From NCBI GenBank assembly GCA_036320915.1, contig JAXBDG010000016.1:372001-436000 (forward strand): a stretch of DNA of 64,000 bases. The letters run 5' to 3'. Below, in pieces: positions 56,984 to 64,000 of the stretch. Origin of the DNA: Linnemannia elongata. Taxonomy: Eukaryota > Mortierellomycota > Mortierellomycetes > Mortierellales > Mortierellaceae. The notes under the pieces are model-generated. The model was not told the origin of the DNA, did not search any database, and saw only the letters and a list, made by a program, of their open reading frames with translations. A program made the position numbers and the translations under genes. Numbering within the stretch: position 1 is the stretch's first letter; every line of letters starts with the position of its first letter.

Positions 56984-57225
56984 GGGTTATTGTGGATAGT
57001 CCTTTTGGTGTTGTAGGTGTAGTAGAGTCGGTTGTGAACATAATGAAAAATGAACAATATTCTTGGACAACAATCAACCGCGCTAATTATTCGTGGTAGC
57101 GTAGCGTTGCATTATTACTTGAAAGAGCGTTAAAGAAATGATGCTGTTACATGGGCGAAAGCTAAACTCGAATGTAACGAACGTGCACCGATCCAAGTCA
57201 AGAGGTAGCATGGCTCATATACGAT
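56984..57225 (+). repeat. Copy of the RNase T2 3' flank
   Basis: Matches 48157-48408 in the same orientation. Only the very end of the RNase coding region is present, so the rest of the nuclease gene is missing here. It lies about 70 bp beyond the peptide pseudogene, whereas at the other locus the RNase flank precedes the peptide gene by 2.6 kb. Confidence 0.75.
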
Positions 57226-57399
57226 CGGGCCATCAGCGAGAAAGATAGCTGTGTATGCACGCACTCGCCGTCTTTTCATTATGTTTCAATTTTAATGGTG
57301 CAAGCTAAGGTAGAATACACCAACAAAAAGGAGAAAGCAACAAAACGAGAGGAAGAAGAATTCGCACTAATTCTAAAATACATATTCATCGCGCTACTT

Positions 57400-58250
57400 C
57401 TATATATGGCGATCCTTGTCGTTATCGCTCTCCTGCACACCTTCAACGTTCACATCCTCACGTTGAATATCCTGGTTCTGTTCGTCAATGCCGCTCTTGT
57501 TCTTAGCCTTCCTACAGATCTCTCCACTCTACTTCTCGCTTTTTTCCTTTATTACTGTGGGAACGGCCTGCTTACGATAGAATGCAGGTGTCGGATGCTC
57601 CGTACCAATAAAGGCGGTCATCGTTGCTCGTTTAGGGGGATGCAAACGAGGAGTGGCGTGAATGGCGTCTCAGAGTCCGTACAAGGCTCTTGTGCCGGAC
57701 GCTTGTCAGTGGGAGGCTAATTTAATTCAAGATATTGCAAAAAGACAAGAAGAAGAAAGGGAGTTTAATCATACATACAAAAGATAAAACAGAGTATCCT
57801 TTACAGCTTTCTTTCGAGCATTGACAACTTACATATCGGCTCCCGAACTGCCTTTGCGATTTTTGGCCTTCTTCCTCAACTCATGTCCTTTCTCGTGCCA
57901 CAAACGTTTGAACAATCGTTGATTCTAAGGTTGATGTATGAATGATTACCCATAATATTAGCCCTTTTACCTCGGAGGACAAAAAAATGTAGTACGCGCG
58001 CAGGCAGGGTTAGCGGAGGTTTACCCAGAAGCGCGAGAGCAAGAACAAAAAAAAGGGGTGTCTTACATTGTCGATATAATTTAGCATCTCTTAAGGTCCG
58101 GAAGAAGCCTGGATGCTTCTTTCAAAATAGGTTTTGTGGCGGCCAAGCCATTGTCAAAGCCTCAGATGTTGTCTTTAGAGATATCGACGAGTGTCGATAA
58201 TGTTTGAAAGTTCTTCATAATCGCTGTCAATGAAAAACCGGGCGTAGACA
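57400..58250 (-). pseudogene. Decayed coding remnant on the reverse strand
   Basis: Several short stretches read as protein but do not connect. The segment around 58250-58080 includes GLAATKPILKEASRLLPDL and is interrupted by TGA at 58164-58162. A spliced-looking MLNYIDN (donor GTAAGA near 58071) leads to NQRLFKRLWHEKGHELRKK, ending in TAA at 57829. Around 57690-57550 there is DAIHATPRLHPPKRATMTAF, again with in-frame TGA upstream (57672-57670). An acidic end, SGIDEQNQDIQREDVNVEG, stops at 57400. The TGA codons sit where CGA (Arg) would fit, consistent with C-to-T decay. The hydrophobic + frame at 57295-57720 is the mirror image of this. Family not recognised. Confidence 0.35.
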
Positions 58251-58586
58251 GTTCTTGGATACCATTAGGCGACCTTTGGACGGCGATACATGGTGAGGGG
58301 GGTGAGGGAGTAGCTGAGGTGCACTGTTTGCTGTGATAATAATGAGAATGTGAATGTGAGATAGATAGGATAACATGCTATGCGCTGTAGTGTAAAAGTG
58401 GAAGAGGAGACGATAGGCGGTAAAGAAAAAAGGAGGAGAGAGGAAAGATCATTGGTGCCACCTTTTCTTTCATCCACTTGGCAGTCAAGAGAGGGCGGCC
58501 GACAGACCGGGGAGATGCAAATCAAAAGCAATCAAACTGATCAAAAGCGCTCAAAACGATGCATCGAGAGGGGGATGGAGTGAGAA

Positions 58587-58621
<35 letters not shown>

Positions 58622-59035
58622 AGGCTTTTTTATCTTCTGTCAAAAGCTTTTTGAAGCCATGTCAATGGGCAACATGTTATACTATCAAAGAACGAATGGT
58701 GCAGCTATCAGTTGTGCTCGATCAATACACAGCTAATTCGATCCCTTGGCCAGTGCTTTCATTATTTAGATCTGATTATTCTTAGAAATATGTCCTTGAA
58801 GAGCCAATGTGCGAAGAACGGACTCTCGTCTGCGAGAGAATATACATATCTACTCTTGCGCAACCATCACTCTTCTTTTTCTCAATCTTTTTCTGTGAGC
58901 TCTCTGTCCAACGCGTTGACATACGGACCCGTAATCATATGAGGAGCTGTGTGTTTGTGAGCTTTATTATGGTATGATATTTCTTTCTGACTAAGAAGTT
59001 TTTTTTTCTTCTCTTTTAACCGACCCAGCATGCCA
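58251..59035. other. Spacer with GA microsatellite and the 3' end of the CBM48 gene
   Basis: (GA)14 at 58591-58618. TTTATT at 58963-58968 is the reverse-strand poly(A) signal of the CBM48 gene, 68 nt past its stop. No gene seen. Confidence 0.6.
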
Positions 59036-62000
59036 TTATGAAAGCGCCTTCTTGATCTTCTTCCAGAACGACTTGCGCTTCTCACTCTTCTCCATATTCT
59101 CGCCGCCCTTCTCCGCTGAAACTGGCGCCGTCGTCGTCAAGGACGCAGGTTCGGCGCCGGGTACCAGATGATCGGGAAGTGTCGACTTGGTTTCCACAAC
59201 GGGTGTTGGTGTCAAGACGGTGGTGGTAACAGAGAGGTCTGCAGTGGGCTTGGCATCGCCTGCATGGGGGAGCAGCACGACGGCGCTCTCAGCATCCTGC
59301 AAGTCCTTGTTGTTGTTGTTGTTGCTGGAAGGGATAGGGGTTGATGGCTCCACGACAGTCGAGGGAGTTGCAGCGGTAGCAGTGGTGTTGACGGTGGTCG
59401 ACGACAGGGATGGAAGTGGCAGAGGCTCAACAGACTCATCGACCGAGGGCTTGGCGTCTCCCGATGATGGCGCAGAAGCAGCGACAACAACCTCGGGTGA
59501 CTGCTCAACAATAACACTCTCGCCCTGAGTCACAGGCTTGACCCCAGTGGTGGGAGAATGCAAGCTGCCGGCATCCACCTCAGGACCTTCCGAAAATGTC
59601 AGAGTGTCCTCGACAATGGTGGTCTCGACTCCATCCTCGCCTTGAACAGATGTGGTCGTCTCGATCTCGGTCATGGTCACCTCTGGAGGAGTCAATGTGC
59701 CTGCACTGGGGACAATAATGGTATCATCGGCATCAGTCTGCTCCAGGATGGTCTCGACAAACTCGATAGCGCCCTCATCCTCAACAACGACCTGTGTACC
59801 CTGGACCTCTGCAGCAGCAGAAGAAGGAGCCTCCTCCTCTTCGATGGTCTCAATGATCTCGGTGACCTCCTCATCAATGACGCCCGAGATCGTATCCTCG
59901 ACGCTTGTGGTGATGCTCTCCTCCAAGAAGGTTCCATCTGCAGCCTCAATGATGGTGTCCTCTGTCGTCTCAACAACCGTCTCAATCAACTTGCCTCCTC
60001 CAACCGTAGTTGTGATCTCGTCCTTGACAATATGGATATTGTGTCCGTCCTTATCAGTAACCTCTTCGCTCTCAACAGCAGGAGATGGCAACGACGCAGA
60101 GATGGTGGCGGCAGCGGCATTGGCTACAAGGGCTTCTTGGAAATGCTCGGGCAAGGCAGTAGGGTCGTTGACCTTGAAGAAGGGCGTGCCCCACATACCA
60201 CCACCAAGAGCCTTGATGATCTTGTCGTCTTCATCCTCAACTTCCTCCTCCTTGGGCTGTTCAGGCTGTTCAGGAGCGGGAGATGACTCGACGGTGGTCT
60301 GGGCGACTTGCACAACAGGCTCGACAGCAGCAGGTGCAGGAGCATCAACCTTTTCGGCAACAGTCTCTTTCGCTTCCTTCTCCTTCTCAACTGTCGTCGT
60401 CGTTAAGGGGGTGGCAGCGGCAGGAGTGACAGGAGCAGGAGTAACCTCTGCCTCCTTGGTCGCAGAGTCTTCAGCAGCAGCAGGAAAATGCTCAGGAAGT
60501 TCAGCGGGGTCGTTGACGGCAAAGTAAGGAGCACCCCACATGCCACCACCCAATTGACGGATGGTCTCGTCGTCTTCTGCCTCCTGCTTCAGCCTGGCTG
60601 CCTTCTCCTCCTCAGTCTCAGTCGTCTCAGTCTTGACCTCTGCAGCGACCACTGCAGGCGCTGGTGGTGTTGGTGCATCGTCCTTTGTATCGACGGTAGT
60701 AGAGGTGGCAGTAGCGAGAGGGTTGGTGATGAAGAGGACGTTATTGAGATTACCGGCATGGTCACGCTCAACTTCCTGACCCGGATCGGTGACCCAGCTC
60801 TGACCGTCAAGGACAAACTTGAACAGGATCTTTTTCCGGTTAGGATCCTCTTGCTTCTTGTTATCGGTCTCTTGGGACAAACTGGCAATGTCAATGGGGA
60901 TATCGCCCTCGAAGAAAGTCTGGTCCTGGTTGCAAGTCAAGGGCTGGCTGCGTTGCCAGGAGTTGAAGGTGCCTGTGACTTGAACCAGTTCGGGGACGGG
61001 AGTAGAAGAGTTGGTTGAGGGGACTGGGTAGGTAAACTTGACGGTGACAGTTCCTCCTACTGCAGCAGCTGCTGCGGTTGCTGTGGTAGAGGTCTGTTGA
61101 GGATATTCGAGGGAGGCCATGGTCGTAGTGCTGTTGTTACTGTTGCTGTGTCGATAAGAGTCCGAGCGGTGACTGCGGCCGTGGTCGTGTGAGTGAGAGT
61201 GAGAGTGGGAATGAGAGCGCGAGTGCGAGTGTGAATGAGAGTGAGAAGAAGAAGGATGTTGCTGTTGCTGTTGCTGTTGTTGAAAGTGTCTTCGGTTACG
61301 GTTCTTTTGGTGCTGATGGGGACACTTTGGCTTGACAAACTTGAATGAAGGAGTGGGATGGAGGGAGATCTTGATGCAGGTTGTTGCGGGTATGGATGAG
61401 TCTGGGCTGATCCTATTTGAGTTTGAAGATGATGATCTCCTCTGGTTGTTGTTGTTGTTGTTGGTGGAGTTGTTCCTGTGAGGGTGAGAGGGTGAAGTGA
61501 TGTCCTGTCTGGAGGAGAGAACGAGAGCGGTGGAATGAGGAGAAGAGGAAGAAGTTGCAAGGGCGGTTGAAATAGAAGTAGTTGAGGAAAGTGAGTCAGG
61601 ACCAGGAGGGGCAGGGAGGGCGGGCTGAGGGAGGAGTGGATCCGGGCCGGATTGGAGAAGAATGTCTTCAGTCTCCGCTGTTGTGGTCAATGATAATGGC
61701 AAATAGGGGAGGATGGCCTCGAGAGTCTGGTGCGACTTGACGACAATCGACGGCACTGGCACAAACACCGAGCAACTGATGACCTGTTGTTAAATAATAG
61801 TAAAAGGGTCAAGAGTCCGTCAGTAAAAGTAGTGAGGCGCAAGCAAGGACGAGGAGATGCATGAACAAAGAAAGGCAAGATAGATAGAGAAATCGGAAGT
61901 AATGACAGTGCGAGAGAAAAGATTGATAGGGCTCGTATTGAAAGGACATGCTGTTATTGGCACATGGGCGTTGGCAGGGGTCAGGTCATCCACAGATGGA

Positions 62001-62665
62001 CTGGTCTGGAGCAATGAAAAAGAGAGAAAGACCCTCCGCGGACAAGGACAGGAGGACAGGGGGAATAAATTGAGGAACCGGATCGGAGTCAAGAATGGGA
62101 TGGGAAGGGTCCGAAGAGACGGGAAGGGACAAGGCAAATCGCGTGGAGGAACCATTCATTTGCCCACGGGAAAAAATACAATGACGGAGGAAGAATTGCA
62201 AATGATTGGGACATGATAGGAGCACAACGGACACACCTCGCGGGGTTTATGGTACTTATGGAAGGAACATGAACGCAGACATGTCCTCTGACTGATACAA
62301 GGAAGACTGAGCAAGAACGGAAAAGAAGGAATAACCAAAAGGAACAACCAAACTCAGGCAGCAACACGCAGGAATCGAGCGAGCCATAAATGGGAGACAA
62401 TTACTATTCTCCGAAGGAACTAGCCGTGTATTGTTTCTTTTTTTTTGTTTTTGTTGATTGTTCTTCTTGTGTTCTTGTTGAGATTGTTCTCTTCTTTTTG
62501 TTTGTGTATCACTCACTCACTCCCGCGTCTCTTGATCACAAGAACGGTTTTGCAACGGAAATAAGAGCACGAACATGAATGCACGTCTGATGTCGATACA
62601 AAAGAAAGAGACTATACCTGAATATTGCCTACGTAGAGTAGTACTTGGATTTGAGTCGTCAGCAT
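59036..62665 (-). CDS. CBM48/AMPK-glycogen-binding-type protein (Crp1/Mdg1-like), 931 aa, with repeated GGGMWG motif
   Basis: Proposed exons: 62665-62618 (16 codons) and 61783-59036, an 834-nt intron in phase 0. An alternative start is the ATG at 61120 (MASLEYPQQTS), giving 694 residues if the first exon is leader only. The first 237 residues are Ser/Pro/His/Asn low-complexity, with an (SH)n tract and Gln8. CBM48 at about 260-365 contains VQVTGTFNSWQRSQPL, ILFKFVLDGQSWVTD and NNVLFI, as in AMPK beta and yeast Crp1/Mdg1. Two copies of a motif follow: LGGGMWGAPYFAVNDPAELP and LGGGMWGTPFFKVNDPTALP. Long Thr/Glu/Val-rich repeats lead to a basic C-terminus, KRKSFWKKIKKALS, a likely membrane-binding amphipathic helix. 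Function in glucan or stress signalling is inferred from relatives. Confidence 0.85.
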
Positions 62666-64000
62666 CTTGGTATGTGTAGAGGGTATGTACAATTGACGGA
62701 TGAGAGTATGAAGGAGAGAAGGAGCGAAGTAACGAAGGAACAAAGACAACGAAAGAGAAAGAAAGTGATAAACGAAGAAATGGTTGGGCCAGCCTTTTGG
62801 CAACCAAAAAATATATATATATATACAGAAAAAAAGGGTGTGAAAATGATGTGGTCAAAGCACAAATGTAGGGTGTTAAAACAAGAACAGCCAACAAGAA
62901 ATATGAGAAAAGATTGCGCAGAAGTAATAAAAAAAGAAAAAAAAAAAAAAAAAGAAAGTGCTAAAGGGAACAACTATGCTACTGACTATGGGATTGGATG
63001 ATGGCAGTGATAATAGGCTTAATTGATAGCTACAGAAAAACGAGAGGACGAGAGAACGAGATTCGATTCGGTTCGGGTTTGACGTACGTTCCTTTGCAAA
63101 AAGGAAAAAGGGATGTTGGGGTTATAAAGACCCTTGTGAAAAGGAGGCGCGAAGAAACTAGTCAAAACGGTGTGGTGGTCGATAGGGGTAGAAAAGAAAG
63201 AAAAAAAAAGATTGTCAAATCAGTCTACCAATTCAACCGATACTGCTGGCGACCACACGACAACCAGTAGAAAGAAAAGGAAAAGGCGAAGTTGGTAAAA
63301 CAACGATAGGCAGGCCTCCTTGTGGCAATGGATAGCAATGACTGTGAAGGTACTAGAAGCAGGAAAGAGATGACACACAGAAAGGAGATGGAAGAGTACA
63401 AGATAACAAAAAAGACAGCTGCTAGCTATCCGCTGAATTGCTGAATTGTTGATCCGAAGCTGGATTAAGATCTATGGATGGTGTTTATGTGTGTGAGAGA
63501 GAGTGTATATGTGTGGGTGTGAGTGTGTTTGTCTCGCGTCAAACGATGAGAAAGTCAAAGAAAAGGGAGAAAGAAGAAAGAGAGAAAAGAGTAAAAGAAG
63601 AAAATTTCCGAGTCACCAAAATAGACCCGACGGATGTTTGTTGTAGCTCACGGCATCAACCACAAGGGTAAAAACAACGCACGGCGACAAAAAAAGGTTA
63701 GGCGTAAAAGCAAGGTCAAGTCGTTGTGTGCAGTAAGTAGGGTAAAAGGAATGGGGTTGCCTTGCCTTGGAAAGGGGGAGGGGCAGATAGGAGGGGGTGA
63801 AGTAAGAGGGCAGGACACGATTGAACAGAGCAGGGGGTGGATGTCCTAAAGAGAAAGAGCAAAAAAAGATAGCGCTGGTCTTTCTGTCTTTATTAGACAA
63901 GTTTAAAGTAGGCCAGGGGAGAGAAAGCAAGGGCGAGAACGTACCCAACAAGAGGACTACATAACAAGAAAGGGAGATGGAGGGAGCGAAGAGAAGACTA
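62666..64000. promoter_or_regulatory. Upstream region of the CBM48 gene, to the window end
   Basis: The + strand is G/A-rich over much of this span (C/T-rich in the sense of the CBM48 gene), with a TATATATATATA block at 62811-62824 and short A-runs near 62930-62955. Frames here encode only low-complexity peptides. It probably carries promoter and leader sequence. No other gene is supported. Confidence 0.45.

Noticed and set aside
57295..57720. 141-aa + frame with hydrophobic, membrane-like segments
   Set aside because: The hydrophobic part is the mirror image of a Glu/Asp/Lys-rich reverse-strand reading stretch; the start lies in repetitive flank and the C-terminal half is not membrane-like.
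59558..60527. Two long + frames of 242 and 291 aa
   Set aside because: Both are shadows of the Thr/Glu-rich part of the CBM48 protein on the other strand.

Overview
The window looks like nuclear chromosomal DNA of an early-diverging fungus, most likely of the Mortierella type. Evidence: many short GT-AG introns (about 50-330 nt) with AT-rich 3' ends, tandem-purine and homopolymer tracts between genes, AATAAA-type poly(A) signals, and conserved eukaryotic housekeeping proteins beside large F-box proteins and small secreted cysteine-rich proteins. The genus is an inference; no rRNA or tRNA gene was found to fix it. Gene models were assembled by eye from reading frames and splice sites; each multi-exon model closes in frame.

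Layout: 1-0.2 kb, end of an unknown gene. 1.2-11.2 kb: an unknown 219-aa protein, a predicted mitochondrial protein, histone H2B, an F-box protein carrying an XPA-like zinc-finger/DNA-binding module, and a PAS-kinase-type protein kinase without PAS domains. 11.2-21.4 kb: about 10 kb with no convincing gene, purine-rich on + up to 15.02 kb and pyrimidine-rich just after. 21.4-27.1 kb: mitochondrial EngB-type GTPase, the spliceosomal cyclophilin PPWD1 (8 exons, one GC-AG intron) and a small unknown protein. 28.0-30.3 kb: an oligopeptide transporter whose reading frame is broken three times. 30.8-46.4 kb: a tail-anchored acyl-CoA-binding protein, exportin-2/CSE1 (16 exons), a LARP1-type La-related protein and an F-box protein.

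46.9-58.3 kb is an accessory-like block: a secreted RNase T2 with a C-terminal chitin-binding-like domain, three small cysteine-rich proteins, an orphan 424-aa protein, a 1.3-kb duplicated segment (about 49.96-51.32 and 55.62-56.91 kb), a copy of the RNase 3' flank at 56.98-57.23 kb, a peptide pseudogene and a decayed reverse-strand gene. It is the most dynamic part of the window. 59.0-62.7 kb holds a CBM48 protein of the Crp1/Mdg1/AMPK-beta kind with an internal repeat, followed by its GA-rich upstream region to the window end.

The core genes belong to separate cellular processes (chromatin, nuclear export, splicing, mRNA translation control, mitochondrial ribosome assembly, peroxisome/lipid handling, carbon sensing) and show no operon-like or cluster logic. 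Several pairs share divergent promoters (4.07-4.40, 22.84-23.17, 39.09-40.45, 46.40-46.93 kb).
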